Assembly (NCBI GenBank): GCA_020250175.1
Contig: JADCEN010000015.1
Location: 1 to 64,000 of the forward strand
Reading direction: 5' to 3'
Length of the DNA stretch: 64,000 nt
From: Rhodobacter sp.
GTDB taxonomy: Bacteria > Pseudomonadota > Alphaproteobacteria > Rhodobacterales > Rhodobacteraceae
Position numbers and translations under genes: made by a program. The notes beneath the pieces were generated by a model. It worked only from the letters and a program-made list of their open reading frames with translations. It had not been told where the DNA came from and made no database searches. Positions 17,403 to 26,773 of the stretch are shown here, piece by piece; positions within the stretch are counted from its first letter, which is position 1; every line of letters begins with the position of its first letter.

Positions 17403-17413
17403 GGTCCTGTTCC

Positions 17414-18673
17414 TTATCGTGCGTAAGGGTCGGCATGCGCTGGCGTCACCTTGCCTACGCAATCGCCGAAGCCGATGATGTAGCCCTCACCCTTGCACCA
17501 CCCGCGCAAGGTGAGTGTGTCGTGATCCTCGATGAAGCTCCGCGCTCCGCCGGCGATGGCGATCGGTTCCTTCCCACCCCAGGACAGTTCAAGAAGGCTG
17601 CCCCGGCTATCCTTTGTGGGCCCCGAAATCGTCCCCGATCCCAAGAGATCGCCGGTCGTCATCGGGCAGCCGCTCGTCGTGTGATGGGCCAGTTGCTGCG
17701 CGGCGGAGTAGTACATCTCACGGTAATTCGTCCGCGCGATCACAGTCTCGGCCCCGCCCTCGGGGCGCAGGCCCACTTCCAGCGCGATGTCGTAAAGCAT
17801 CGGGCCGGGTTCCTGCAGATGTGGCAAAAGCGGCACCTCTCGCGGCGGGGTCGCCGTGCGGAACGGCTCTAACGCCGCCTTCATCACGACCCAAGGAGAA
17901 ATCGTCGTCGCGGTCGCCTTGGCCTGGAACGGCCCCAGCGGCTGATACTCCCAAGCTTGAATGTCCCGCGCCGACCAGTCGTTCAGCAGCACATAGCCGA
18001 AGATCATCGCATCGGCTTCGGCCACCGTCACCGGTCCATCCGACGGCATACCAACCACCGCACCCATCTCCAGCTCAATGTCGAAACGTCGCGACGGCTG
18101 GAAGGACGGCACCGCATGATCCGGCCCCTTCACCTGCCCCCAGGGCCTGCGCACCTCCGTCCCCGACACGACCACCGAAGAGGCCCGCCCGTTATAGCCG
18201 ATGGGAATATGCAGCCAGTTCGGCGGCAGCGCATTCTCCGCCCCCCGGAACATCGTGCCCACATTGGTGGCATGATGCCGCCCCGCATAGAAATCCGTGT
18301 ATTCCGCCACGAGGAACGGCAGATGCAACTCCACCTCGGCCAGCGGCACCAGAAACGGCTCAACCCCAGCCTGATCCGCCGAACCTTCGGCCAGCAGCGC
18401 GGTCAACCGCCCGCGCAGGTCGGCCCAGACGGCGGGCCCCGCGCCCATCACCTCGTTCCAGAAGGGCACGTCGAGCAGCGGGCCCCCGGCGAGGGAAAGC
18501 AGCCCCTCTTCCTCGAGTCCCGTCACGTCGAGGACATAGTCCCCAATGGCCACACCGCAGCGCAACTCCTCGTCCCCGACCGAGAACACCCCACAGGGTA
18601 GGTTGTTCAGGGGAAAGGGGCAGTCTGCCGCATTGGCGCTTTTCACCCAGGACCGTATCAATCCGCTGTTCAT
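17414..18673 (-). CDS. fahA: Fumarylacetoacetase
   Basis: 419 residues, the normal length. The N-terminal SH3-like domain is followed by the FAH catalytic domain with EYTDFYAGRHHATNVG, a metal-binding FDIELEMGAVVG, NDWSARDIQAWEYQPLGPF and GSGTISGP. It splits fumarylacetoacetate into fumarate and acetoacetate, the last step of tyrosine/phenylalanine catabolism. It follows hmgA by 50 bases and is 11 bases before the MBL-fold gene in one minus-strand operon. The maleylacetoacetate isomerase that feeds it is encoded divergently at 20206. Confidence 0.95.
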   Translation of the reverse strand: MNSGLIRSWVKSANAADCPFPLNNLPCGVFSVGDEELRCGVAIGDYVLDVTGLEEEGLLSLAGGPLLDVPFWNEVMGAGPAVWADLRGRLTALLAEGSADQAGVEPFLVPLAEVELHLPFLVAEYTDFYAGRHHATNVGTMFRGAENALPPNWLHIPIGYNGRASSVVVSGTEVRRPWGQVKGPDHAVPSFQPSRRFDIELEMGAVVGMPSDGPVTVAEADAMIFGYVLLNDWSARDIQAWEYQPLGPFQAKATATTISPWVVMKAALEPFRTATPPREVPLLPHLQEPGPMLYDIALEVGLRPEGGAETVIARTNYREMYYSAAQQLAHHTTSGCPMTTGDLLGSGTISGPTKDSRGSLLELSWGGKEPIAIAGGARSFIEDHDTLTLRGWCKGEGYIIGFGDCVGKVTPAHADPYAR

Positions 18674-18723
18674 TTTCTGTCTCTGAATGTCCCCGGGGGG
18701 CGGAAGGCTGGCCCCCGCTTATC

Positions 18724-20079
18724 TCACTTCACATCCGGCGTGCCGTCGAACTTCTTGTCGAGGCTGTCCCAGCAGTCGATGTAGTCATCCTGCAATGGGG
18801 CCGATTTCGCCGCCCATTCTGTCAGGTGCTGGGGAAAGCGCGTCTCGAACATGAAGCTCATGGTCTCGTCCAGCTTCTCGGGCTTCAGCTCGCCATTCGA
18901 CGCGCCCTCGAAAGCGTTGCGGTCCGGCCCGTGCGGCAGCATGCAGTTGTGAAGGCTCATGCCGCCGGGGACGAAGCCCTTGGGCTTGGCGTCGTAGATG
19001 CCGTAGATGTTCCCCATCAGTTCGGACATGACGTTCTTGTGGTACCACGGCGGACGGAAGGAATGCTCGGCCACCAGCCAGCGTTCGCGGAACAGCACGA
19101 AGTCGATGTTGGCCGTCCCCTCTAGACCCGACGGCGCGGTCAGCACGGTAAAGATCGACGGGTCGGGATGGTCGAACAGGATTGCGCCGACAGGGCTGTA
19201 GGTCCGTAGGTCATACTTCCACGGCGCGTAGTTTCCATGCCATGCGACCACGTCCAGCGGGCTGTGCCCGATCCGCGTGCGATGGAACTGCCCACACCAT
19301 TTCATCACGACCGAGGACGGCGCGTCCCGATCCTCGAAGGCCGCGACGGGCGTCTTGAAATCCCGCGGATTCGCCATGCAGTTCGCCCCGATCGGCCCGC
19401 GATTCGGCAGGGTGAAGGGCACGCCGTAGTTCTCGCAGACGAAGCCGCGCGCGGGGCCTTCCAGCACCTCCACCCGATAGACTAACCCGCGCGGCAGGAT
19501 GGCAATTTCCTTGGGTTCAAGGTCGATGATCCCCAGTTCGGTGCAGAAGCGCAGACGGCCTTCCTGCGGGACGACCAGCACCTCGCCATCCGCCGAGTAG
19601 AAATACTCGTCCTGCATCGACTTTGTGACGAGGTAGATATGCGAGGCCATCCCGGTCTGTGTGTTCACATCCCCCGCCGTGGTGACAGTCCGCATACCCG
19701 TGATCCAGGTCAGGTCTACGGACGCGTGCGGGATCGGGTCCCAGCGGTATTGGCCTAGAGAAATCACATCCGGCAGCACATGCGGCGCGGATTTCCACAG
19801 CGGAACATCGATTTTCTCGAACCGCGTCGTGTGCTTAACGCTCGGCCGGATCCGGTAACACCAAGTCCGCTCGGGGTGCGGCTTGGTGAAGGCCGAGCCT
19901 GAAAGCTGTTCAGCATAAAGCCCATAGGCGCATTTCTGCGGGCTGTTCTGCCCCTGCGGCAGCGCGCCCGGCAAAGCCTCGGTTTCAAAGTCGTTGCCGA
20001 AGCCCGGCATATAGCCCTCATGCGGGCCAAGGTTCCTGACCGCGCGGATCATGCCTGCGGGAAGTGTGTGGCTGGTCAT
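18724..20079 (-). CDS. hmgA: Homogentisate 1,2-dioxygenase
   Basis: 451 residues from ATG 20079 (MTSHTLPAG), with AGGAGG 7 bases upstream; a further 26 codons in frame lack support. The N-terminal [22 protein letters not shown] is the hallmark of this enzyme. The C-terminal iron site is visible in [14 protein letters not shown] (His and Glu) and [12 protein letters not shown] (His). It opens the ring of homogentisate to maleylacetoacetate with Fe(II) and oxygen. It is the first gene of the minus-strand operon and shares a 126-base control region with maiA. Confidence 0.96.
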   Translation of the reverse strand: MTSHTLPAGMIRAVRNLGPHEGYMPGFGNDFETEALPGALPQGQNSPQKCAYGLYAEQLSGSAFTKPHPERTWCYRIRPSVKHTTRFEKIDVPLWKSAPHVLPDVISLGQYRWDPIPHASVDLTWITGMRTVTTAGDVNTQTGMASHIYLVTKSMQDEYFYSADGEVLVVPQEGRLRFCTELGIIDLEPKEIAILPRGLVYRVEVLEGPARGFVCENYGVPFTLPNRGPIGANCMANPRDFKTPVAAFEDRDAPSSVVMKWCGQFHRTRIGHSPLDVVAWHGNYAPWKYDLRTYSPVGAILFDHPDPSIFTVLTAPSGLEGTANIDFVLFRERWLVAEHSFRPPWYHKNVMSELMGNIYGIYDAKPKGFVPGGMSLHNCMLPHGPDRNAFEGASNGELKPEKLDETMSFMFETRFPQHLTEWAAKSAPLQDDYIDCWDSLDKKFDGTPDVK

Positions 20080-20140
20080 TGGGTCCTCCTGCGATGGCTC
20101 GGCCTGGAAGTCGGGGCCAAAAGTTCGAGTCGCAGTAATA

Positions 20141-20154
20141 GTTGCACTCGCAAC
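20141..20154. promoter_or_regulatory. Short inverted repeat in the hmgA/maiA control region
   Basis: GTTGC-ACTC-GCAAC forms a perfect 5-base-arm inverted repeat in the 126-base divergent region (20080-20205). It could be an operator for the MarR protein encoded at 20894 or for another local regulator. Arms this short arise by chance, so support is weak. Confidence 0.35.
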
Positions 20155-20205
20155 CAAGTCAAGCTAAACCTCAATCCGCGCCGCCCCTTTGCGAAAGGCT
20201 GATCC

Positions 20206-20844
20206 ATGTCGGACAAGATCGTGCTTCACGACTATTGGCGGTCCTCCTCCTCCTATCGCGTCAGGATCGCGCTGAACCATCTGGGGCTTCCCTATGAGGC
20301 GCGTCCAGTCGACCTGTTGGCGGGTGAACAGCGATCAGGCGAGCACCTGGCCGCGAACCCCCAAGGCCTTGTTCCGGTACTGGAAATCGACGGACTGCGC
20401 CTGACCCAATCCCTTGCGATCATCGAATACCTCGATGAGACGCGGAACGCGGGATTCCTTCCCGCCGCTCCCGCCGCCAAGGCGCGGGCCCGCGTCCTTG
20501 CCGAGGCCATCGCGATGGAAATCCAGCCGGTCTGCAACCTGCGAGTCGCCCGCCATGCCGTCAGCCTTGGGGGCTCGGCAACGATTGAGGGCTGGATGGC
20601 TCATTTCATCGCGCTTGGCCTGCAAGGCTTAGAGGGGCTTATCTCGAACGGACCGGAAACCGCCTTCTGCCACGGCGACAAGCCGGGGATTGCCGACTTC
20701 TGCCTCGTCCCGCAGGTCTACAGCGCCCGCCGCTGGGGCGTCGATCTTGCCGCCTTCCCGCGACTTTCCGCCATTTCGGCCCGGGCAGAAGCGCTCCCCG
20801 CCGTTGTCGCAGCCCATCCCGACCGCGTCAGACCGCAGGGGTGA
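20206..20844 (+). CDS. maiA: Maleylacetoacetate isomerase
   Basis: 212 residues, GST zeta class. The glutathione-site motif near the N-terminus reads YWRSSSSYRVRIAL, with the SSCS-like serine cluster characteristic of this isomerase. NPQGLVPVL and LTQSLAIIEYLDE follow. The C-terminal helical domain ends around PGIADFCLVPQVYSARRWGVDL. It isomerises maleylacetoacetate to fumarylacetoacetate with glutathione as cofactor, linking hmgA and fahA, which are transcribed away from it. The start has GAAAGG upstream. A MarR gene follows after 49 bases on the same strand. Confidence 0.94.
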   Translation: MSDKIVLHDYWRSSSSYRVRIALNHLGLPYEARPVDLLAGEQRSGEHLAANPQGLVPVLEIDGLRLTQSLAIIEYLDETRNAGFLPAAPAAKARARVLAEAIAMEIQPVCNLRVARHAVSLGGSATIEGWMAHFIALGLQGLEGLISNGPETAFCHGDKPGIADFCLVPQVYSARRWGVDLAAFPRLSAISARAEALPAVVAAHPDRVRPQG

Positions 20845-20893
20845 CAGCGGGCACTGCCTGTGGCAGGGTCCGCCCGCACCAAGGACCGACGCC

Positions 20894-21352
20894 ATGGCCG
20901 TACCCGCCGATTTCGATCTGGAAAGCTTCCTGCCGTACCTGCTCAATCAGGCGGCCGAGGCCACGTCAAAATCCTTTCAGGCCAGCTACAAGGCCACCTA
21001 TGGCATGACGCGCACGCAATGGCGCGTGCTGGCCAATCTGGGCAAGTTCGGCTCCATGACCGCGCGCGACATCTGCGCCATCAGCCACATCGAGAAGACC
21101 AAGGTCAGCCGTGCAGTCTCGGCGCTGGAAGAAGATCTCCTCCTCTCCCGCGCCGTCAGCCCGCAAGACCGCCGAGCGGAAATCCTGTCCCTCACGGACC
21201 GAGGGCGCGAGGTCTTCGCCGACCTCGGTCAAAAGGCAATCGAGTACGACCTCGCCCTCCGCGCCCAGATCGGGCCCGAGATCGCGGCGCAACTGGACGA
21301 ACTCCTGCGCAGCATCATTGCCGAGAGCGGCACGGACGGCGACGAGGACTAG
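20894..21352 (+). CDS. MarR family transcriptional regulator
   Basis: 152 residues from ATG 20894; a longer frame from 20690 overlaps maiA and shows no family similarity. The winged helix lies at about residues 45-105, with MTARDICAISHIEKTKVSRAVSALE as the recognition region and SPQDRRAEILSLTDRG as the wing. MarR proteins usually repress catabolic genes and release DNA on binding an aromatic acid. The gene sits between maiA and hpd and ends inside hpd (4-base tail-to-tail overlap). Control of the homogentisate genes is therefore the natural inference. Confidence 0.88.
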   Translation: MAVPADFDLESFLPYLLNQAAEATSKSFQASYKATYGMTRTQWRVLANLGKFGSMTARDICAISHIEKTKVSRAVSALEEDLLLSRAVSPQDRRAEILSLTDRGREVFADLGQKAIEYDLALRAQIGPEIAAQLDELLRSIIAESGTDGDED

Positions 21353-22446
21353 GACGCTGTCAACACGCCACGGTCGATCTGGTCCTGTTCGATGCTTTCG
21401 AACAGAGCGCGGAAGTTGCCCTCGCCGAAGCCATCGTCGCCCTTCCTCTGGATGAATTCGAAGAAGATCGGGCCGATCACCGTTTTCGAAAAGATCTGGA
21501 GCAGGATGCGGGTTTCGCGCCCATCCACTACGCCCTCACCATCGATCAGGATGCCGTGCTTGGCCAGTTTCTCCAAGGGTTCTTCGTGGCCTGCGACGCG
21601 AGTCTTGGACAGAGTGTAATATGCCATTGGCGGTTTGGGCATGAATTTCAGCCCGCGTTCTGCGATGGCGTCGGTTGAGGTGTAGATGTCGTCGCTGCCC
21701 ACGGCGATGTGCTGGATGCCTTCGCCGTTGTAGCGCTTCAGGTACTCAACAATCTGACCCGTCTCGCCGCGATCCTCATTGATCGGGATGCGGATGCGCC
21801 CGCATGGCGAGGTCAGCGCGCGGCTGTAAAGGCCAGTGTACTTCCCCTCGATGTCGAAGAACCGGATCTGCCGGAAATTGAACAGGCGGCTGTAGAAGTC
21901 AAACCACTTGTCCATGTTGCCCTTGAAAACATTGTGGGTCAGGTGGTCGAGGTAATAGAAGCCAACCCCTGCAGGCTTCGGGGAAGTTATGAAATCGAAG
22001 TCCTTCGCATAGGGGTTTGCGCCTGCACCGTAGCAATCGGTGAAGTAGATCAGCGACCCGCCGATTCCTGTAATTGCGGGCCAGTCCAGTGTCTTGTCCG
22101 AGCCTGTGTAGGGTTCTGCCCCGTTCTTCACAGCATGGTCGAAAACGTGTTGCGCGTTCACGACGCGCCAGCCCATAGCGGGAGCGCACGGTCCATGTTC
22201 TTCGACGAAGCGGCGGGCATGGCTGTTAGGTTCGTCGGTCAGGATGTAGGTGATGTTCCCCTGTTGCCAAAGCTCGACTGACTTCGTCTTGTGGCGGGCG
22301 GTCAGGGTGAAACCCATGCGGGAGAACAGGGCGCGGGCCTCTTCGGGCTGCGGATGGGCGAACTCCACGAATTCAAAGCCATCTGTCCCGGCGGGGTTAG
22401 CGTCACTGATCGAAGCGCGCGGGGCGTCATGCGGGAACGGTCCCAT
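21349..22446 (-). CDS. hpd: 4-hydroxyphenylpyruvate dioxygenase
   Basis: 365 residues in two vicinal-oxygen-chelate domains. The C-terminal domain holds the iron ligands in LDHLTHNV (His), GIQHIAVGS (His) and FFEFIQRKGDDGFGEGNF (Glu), the last also being the family signature end. It converts 4-hydroxyphenylpyruvate to homogentisate, which HmgA then cleaves. The 3' end overlaps the convergent marR gene by 4 bases. It is transcribed from a 132-base region shared with the divergent lrp-type gene, whose product may control it. Confidence 0.95.
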   Translation of the reverse strand: MGPFPHDAPRASISDANPAGTDGFEFVEFAHPQPEEARALFSRMGFTLTARHKTKSVELWQQGNITYILTDEPNSHARRFVEEHGPCAPAMGWRVVNAQHVFDHAVKNGAEPYTGSDKTLDWPAITGIGGSLIYFTDCYGAGANPYAKDFDFITSPKPAGVGFYYLDHLTHNVFKGNMDKWFDFYSRLFNFRQIRFFDIEGKYTGLYSRALTSPCGRIRIPINEDRGETGQIVEYLKRYNGEGIQHIAVGSDDIYTSTDAIAERGLKFMPKPPMAYYTLSKTRVAGHEEPLEKLAKHGILIDGEGVVDGRETRILLQIFSKTVIGPIFFEFIQRKGDDGFGEGNFRALFESIEQDQIDRGVLTAS

Positions 22447-22508
22447 CCTTGTCTCCCTTCAAAGGAATGTGGTCGAGTCAACACTCCCACGAAACTGTCG
22501 CCAGTGGC

Positions 22509-22555
22509 GCGCAGTTTTTCGGCTTTTTTGTAGTTATTCTGCGCGTATACTGCGC
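22509..22555. promoter_or_regulatory. Repeated GCGCAG/CTGCGC boxes between hpd and lrp
   Basis: GCGCAG at 22509-22514 is complemented by CTGCGC at 22539-22544 and again at 22550-22555, the last two 11 bases apart, close to one DNA turn, with a T-rich stretch between. Lrp/AsnC proteins bind such phased, partly symmetrical sites, and the gene for one starts 24 bases downstream. I infer autoregulation and control of hpd. Confidence 0.45.
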
Positions 22556-22578
22556 TCAGCTAATAGATCACGCGAGGA

Positions 22579-23040
22579 ATGCGCACTTTGGATTCGACCG
22601 ACACGCGCTTGCTGACCGAAATCCAGCGCCGCGCTGATATCACTGCCCAGGAACTGGGCGAGATCCTGAACCTGTCACCAAGCCAGGTCGCCCGCCGCCG
22701 TTCTAGGCTGGAAGCTGAGGGCGTGATCGCAGGCTACCGCGCGCGCCTTGATCCCGGCAGTCTGGGGCTGACGGTGCAGGCCTTCGTGCAGGTCCAGATG
22801 GTCGCGCACAACGCCGACAACGCCGCGAACTTCGTCCGCCTTGTGGTCACTCTGCCCGAGGTAGTGGGCTGCTGGACCTTGACCGGCGAAGCAGACTATT
22901 TGCTTCGCGTCTGGGTGACCGACTTGCCGGCCCTCAACTATTTGATCCACCACCGCCTGCTCCCGCACCCTGCGGTCGCGCGTGTGCAAAGTCAGATTGT
23001 GATGGATCAGCCGAAAGCCGATTCGGGGCTGCCACTTTGA
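22579..23040 (+). CDS. Lrp/AsnC family transcriptional regulator
   Basis: 153 residues, the normal length. The N-terminal helix-turn-helix reads DITAQELGEILNLSPSQVARRRSRLE. The linker with the usual arginine/lysine pattern leads into an RAM (amino acid-binding) domain, with PEVVGCWTLTGEADYLLRV as its signature strand. It starts at ATG 22579 with GAGGA upstream. Lrp-type proteins sense amino acids. Beside hpd, a tyrosine or phenylalanine effector is a sensible guess. The phased boxes at 22509-22555 lie in its promoter. Confidence 0.9.
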   Translation: MRTLDSTDTRLLTEIQRRADITAQELGEILNLSPSQVARRRSRLEAEGVIAGYRARLDPGSLGLTVQAFVQVQMVAHNADNAANFVRLVVTLPEVVGCWTLTGEADYLLRVWVTDLPALNYLIHHRLLPHPAVARVQSQIVMDQPKADSGLPL

Positions 23041-23069
23041 TCTCGCGCAGAGAGCCGGCTTGAAGCTAG

Positions 23070-24023
23070 CTAGGCGGGCACAGGATCAAAACAGGCGACC
23101 GAATGTTGCCCAAGCGCGGGTGCCAGTACCGGCTTTTCTGTCCGGCAGCGATCTGACGCACGTGGGCAACGACCCGCAAAGGCGCAACCGGGCGGCAGGT
23201 TGAACGGTGAGGGGATTTCCCCTTCCAGGGCCACCAGATCCTTGCGGCGCCTCGGGTCAGGGGCGAATGTCGAGTCCATCAGGGTGGCGGTATAGGGGTG
23301 CAGGGACGCCGACTTGGGGTCATGCAGTTCTTCCACCACCGAGCCAAGGTACATAACCACCACGCGACTGCAGAAGTACCGCACGAGCCCAAGGTCGTGG
23401 CTGATGAAGATGTAGGTCAGGCCCATGGAGGTCTGCAGGTCTTGCAATAGCGAGATGATCTGCGCCTGGATGGACACATCCAACGACGCAGTCGGCTCAT
23501 CAAGGATCAGCAGGTCTGGGGACAGGGCCAGCGCGCGAGCAATCCCGACTCTCTGGCGTTGGCCGCCCGACAATTGATGTGGGTAGCTCTGGGCCATTGC
23601 GCGCGACAGGCCCACCTGATCCAGAAGTGCCTCGATCCGCCCCTTCGGCTCTGCGGTTCCCTGCACCACAAAGGCCTCGGCCAGGCAGTCAGCCACGGTG
23701 TAGCGGGGGTCGAGGCTGGAATAGGGGTCCTGGAAGACCATAGCCATGTTCGCACGCGCCTTCTGCAGCGCGCGGTGGGAAAGATGCGTGATGTCCGTGC
23801 CGTCATGCAGCACACGGCCAGAGGTCGGCTCGACAAGGCGAAGGATAAGACGGGCGAGGGTGGATTTCCCACAACCGGATTCGCCGACGATACCGACGAC
23901 ATCCCTCCTCCGGACTGATAGCGAGACGTCGCGGACCGCCGTCATCTGGCGGGGTTTTCGGAAAGCCCCGGCAGGCCGGGTGAAGACTTTGGTCAGGTTT
24001 TCCAACCGCAGGATCTCGGTCAC
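23070..24023 (-). CDS. Dipeptide/oligopeptide ABC transporter ATP-binding protein (DppF/OppF-like)
   Basis: 317 residues. Walker A GESGCGKSTLA, Q-loop MVFQDPYSSLDPRYTV, signature LSGGQRQRVGIARAL, Walker B LLILDEPTASLD and FISHDLG are all in place. The C-terminal oligopeptide-transporter extension with the iron-sulphur-like cysteine pattern ends near GCAFAGRCPRASDRC. It pairs with the second ATPase at 24020, overlapping it by 4 bases (ATGA). It is the last gene of a five-gene Dpp-type operon headed by the binding protein at 26774. Confidence 0.92.
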   Translation of the reverse strand: MTEILRLENLTKVFTRPAGAFRKPRQMTAVRDVSLSVRRRDVVGIVGESGCGKSTLARLILRLVEPTSGRVLHDGTDITHLSHRALQKARANMAMVFQDPYSSLDPRYTVADCLAEAFVVQGTAEPKGRIEALLDQVGLSRAMAQSYPHQLSGGQRQRVGIARALALSPDLLILDEPTASLDVSIQAQIISLLQDLQTSMGLTYIFISHDLGLVRYFCSRVVVMYLGSVVEELHDPKSASLHPYTATLMDSTFAPDPRRRKDLVALEGEIPSPFNLPPGCAFAGRCPRASDRCRTEKPVLAPALGQHSVACFDPVPA

Positions 24024-24979
24024 GGGCGGGTTCCCTCCAGCGGATTATGGCAGGCAAGCGCGCTCTGTTTGTCTGTCACCACGAGAGGGGGAACGACCTT
24101 TTCACAGATCTCGGTCTTGCGGGGGCACCGTGGGTGGAAACGGCATCCTGCCGGATAGCCAGCGACCGACGGGACGGAGCCGGGAATGCCTTTCAGCGCC
24201 CCAAGCGGCATGTCGTCGCGCGGAACGCTTGCCATCAGGGCGGTGGTGTATGGGTGGCGCGGCGCCTCAAACAGCGCGGCGGTACTGCTCTTCTCCGCGA
24301 CGCGGCCGGCGTAAAGTACGGTCACCAGATCGCAGGCTTGCGCCACGACGCCCATGTCATGCGTGATGAGCAAAAGGCCCAGGCCCCTTTCCCGCACAAG
24401 CGAGGTCAGGATGTGAATGATCTGGGCCTGGACGGTAACATCGAGCGCGGTCGTTGGTTCGTCCGCCACGATCAGGTCAGGCTCGCCCGCCAGAGCCATG
24501 GCGATGACAATACGTTGCTTCATCCCGCCCGAAAGCTGGTGGGGATAGGATTGGACGACCGTCTCGGCCGAGGAAATCCGCAATTGGGTCAAGATCTGGA
24601 TCGTGCGTTCGCGTGCGGCTTTGCGATCAAGGCCCAGGTGCATCATCGCTACTTCGTCGACCTGGCCGCCAATGTGGCGGACCGGGTCAAGGGCGGTCAT
24701 CGGGTTCTGGGTGATGAAGGCGATTCGGCGTCCGCGCAGTTTGCGCAATTCCGCCTCGGGGCGCTGGAGGGAATGGCCGTCGAAGGCCAGGGTCCCGCCG
24801 GTGATGCGACCGCCGATCAGGGGCAGAAGACCCATGATCGCCATGGCCGTCAGCGACTTTCCCGACCCGCTTTCACCGACCAGCCCGTGGATCTGACCCC
24901 GGTCCAGCGCGAAACTGACCCCGTCCAGCGGCGTGACCTTGCCGATGGAAACGCGCAGATCCTGAACCTCCAGCAGCAT
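24020..24979 (-). CDS. Dipeptide/oligopeptide ABC transporter ATP-binding protein (DppD/OppD-like)
   Basis: 319 residues from ATG 24979, where stop and start share TGATG with the upstream permease; the longer frame to 25093 lies inside that permease. It has Walker [15 protein letters not shown], signature [15 protein letters not shown], Walker [13 protein letters not shown] and ITHDMG. The C-terminal cysteine-containing extension reads [15 protein letters not shown]. It is one of two different ATPases that drive the importer, as usual for Dpp/Opp systems. Confidence 0.92.
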   Translation of the reverse strand: MLLEVQDLRVSIGKVTPLDGVSFALDRGQIHGLVGESGSGKSLTAMAIMGLLPLIGGRITGGTLAFDGHSLQRPEAELRKLRGRRIAFITQNPMTALDPVRHIGGQVDEVAMMHLGLDRKAARERTIQILTQLRISSAETVVQSYPHQLSGGMKQRIVIAMALAGEPDLIVADEPTTALDVTVQAQIIHILTSLVRERGLGLLLITHDMGVVAQACDLVTVLYAGRVAEKSSTAALFEAPRHPYTTALMASVPRDDMPLGALKGIPGSVPSVAGYPAGCRFHPRCPRKTEICEKVVPPLVVTDKQSALACHNPLEGTRP

Positions 24980-25827
24980 CAGGCGTCCCTCAGCTTGGTT
25001 CGGATGTCGAGCGCGGCGATGAGGGCATCGCCGAACAGATTGATGGCGATCACCGTCATGGTCAGGGCAAGGCCCGGTAGCAGGATGATCCAAGGCGCCG
25101 TGAAGAGCTGGGCGGCACCCGAAGACATCATGGCACCCCAGCTGGGCGTCGGCGGTTGCGCCCCAAGGCCGAAGAAACCCAACGTCGCCTCCAGGATGAT
25201 CGCGTCCCCCGTGGCGAGCATCGCGGCAACCAGCACGGGTGCCAGGGCATTGGGGATCAGGTGCCGGAACAACAGATGCTTGTGGCTGGCCCCAAGGCTG
25301 CGGGCAGCCTCGATATAGGTTTCAGACTTCAGAGACAGGATCTGTGCCCGGGTCAGACGGGTGAACTGGGCCAGATAGGCCACCGCGATTGCAACCATGG
25401 TGCCCGTTGTCCCCGGCCCAATGATGGCCACGAGGATCAGGGCGATCAGTATTTCCGGGAAGGACCAGGTGAGGTCGACCACCGTTGTCACGACCCGGTC
25501 GAACCAGCCCCCGAAATAGGCTGCAGCCGCACCGAGGGTCAGCCCTGCCATCAGCGACAGGCCGATCGAAACGGTGGACACGGTCAGGGAGGTCCGCGCG
25601 CCGTAGAGGATGCGCGTCAACAGGTCTCGGCCGAACTCGTCGGTGCCCATCCAATGCGCCGCATCGGGGGGCATCTTGGCATTGGCGAGGTTCTGGACAT
25701 CGTAGTCATAGGGCGTCAGCACGGGTGCAAGGACGGCAACAGCGATCAGGAACACCAGCCAACTGCCGGCAACGAACCCCATGGGCCGACCAAACGCGCC
25801 GCGCAGGGGGGCGAGCCATCTCATCAT
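24979..25827 (-). CDS. Dipeptide-type ABC transporter permease (DppC-like)
   Basis: 282 residues with about six membrane spans. The DppC hallmark HWMGTDEFGRDLLTRILYGARTSL lies at about residues 55-80, and the EAA loop AARSLGASHKHLLFRHLIPNAL follows. It starts 4 bases inside the DppB-like gene (ATGA overlap) and would form the inner-membrane channel with it. The whole set is preceded by an RpiR regulator, so expression is probably tuned to the imported peptide or N-acyl amino acid. Confidence 0.92.
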   Translation of the reverse strand: MMRWLAPLRGAFGRPMGFVAGSWLVFLIAVAVLAPVLTPYDYDVQNLANAKMPPDAAHWMGTDEFGRDLLTRILYGARTSLTVSTVSIGLSLMAGLTLGAAAAYFGGWFDRVVTTVVDLTWSFPEILIALILVAIIGPGTTGTMVAIAVAYLAQFTRLTRAQILSLKSETYIEAARSLGASHKHLLFRHLIPNALAPVLVAAMLATGDAIILEATLGFFGLGAQPPTPSWGAMMSSGAAQLFTAPWIILLPGLALTMTVIAINLFGDALIAALDIRTKLRDA

Positions 25828-26750
25828 GTCAGGCTCGCCCGCGCCCGGGGGTCCATCAGCGCCTGAAGCACGTCACCCAGGAAGGTGCCCAGAATGACGG
25901 CCGTCGATAGCATCAAGAGACAGGCCTGCACCACAGGGTAGTCGTGCTGCATGATGCCCCTGATTAGAAGCGTGCCAATGCCCGGGCGGGCAAAGACAAC
26001 CTCGACCGTGATGGCACCGCCGAGGACGAAGCCGATCCTGAGAGCGAGGATCGTGACGACCGGGATGAGGGCATGGTGCAACACGCGCAAGAGCTGAATG
26101 CGCATGGGATGCATGCCCTTGGCGTGAAGGAGCATGACGAAATCCTTCCGCTGGGTTTCCACCATGGCCACACGCGTGATGCGTGCCACAAGGGCCGTGC
26201 CGCCGAGGCCGATGGTCAGGACCGGCAGGACGAGGCTACTGACCCCGCGCGCCCCGGAAACGGGAAGCCAGCCAAGCCAGACGGAAAAGACCAGCATCAG
26301 CAAGAGCCCCAGCCAGAAGCTGGGCAAGGTGGATCCGAACAGGACGCCGGTCATGATCGCCCGGTCTGGCCAGCGATCCCGGAAGAGCGCGGCGGTGACA
26401 CCAAGCGTCACGCCGACAATAGTGTAGAATATGAAGGCGCTTGCCCCGAGCGCGATGGAATGTGGAAGCGCATCGGCCAATAGGTCGGCCACCGGGCGAC
26501 GCATGATGATGGCCGTCCCAAGGTCCCCTTGCAGGACACCCCAGATCCAGATGCCGTACTGAACGACCAGCGGCTTGTCCAAGCCATAGCGCTCGGTGAG
26601 GATCTGGCGCTGCTCGGGTGGCGAACCGACCGTCAAAAGGCTATCGACCGGATCGCCAGGAACAAGGTGGATCAGCAGGAAAGCGACGATCGACGCCGCA
26701 AAGAACACGGGGATCAGAAGAAGACTTCTCTTTATGATAAAGCCAAGCAT
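25824..26750 (-). CDS. Dipeptide-type ABC transporter permease (DppB-like)
   Basis: 308 residues. The N-terminal FIIKRSLLLIPVFFAASIVAF, LIHLVPGDPVDSLL and LTERYGLDKPLVVQY are standard for DppB/GsiC proteins, and the EAA region reads LHAKGMHPMRIQLLRVLHHAL. About six hydrophobic spans place it in the inner membrane, paired with the DppC-like protein. It follows the binding-protein gene by 23 bases. Confidence 0.92.
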   Translation of the reverse strand: MLGFIIKRSLLLIPVFFAASIVAFLLIHLVPGDPVDSLLTVGSPPEQRQILTERYGLDKPLVVQYGIWIWGVLQGDLGTAIIMRRPVADLLADALPHSIALGASAFIFYTIVGVTLGVTAALFRDRWPDRAIMTGVLFGSTLPSFWLGLLLMLVFSVWLGWLPVSGARGVSSLVLPVLTIGLGGTALVARITRVAMVETQRKDFVMLLHAKGMHPMRIQLLRVLHHALIPVVTILALRIGFVLGGAITVEVVFARPGIGTLLIRGIMQHDYPVVQACLLMLSTAVILGTFLGDVLQALMDPRARASLT

Positions 26751-26773
26751 CTCCTGATCCCCGCTGCCGTTTG

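Noticed and set aside
17614-19125. 503-codon open frame on the plus strand
   Set aside because: Antisense to fahA and hmgA, with proline/arginine-rich low-complexity composition.
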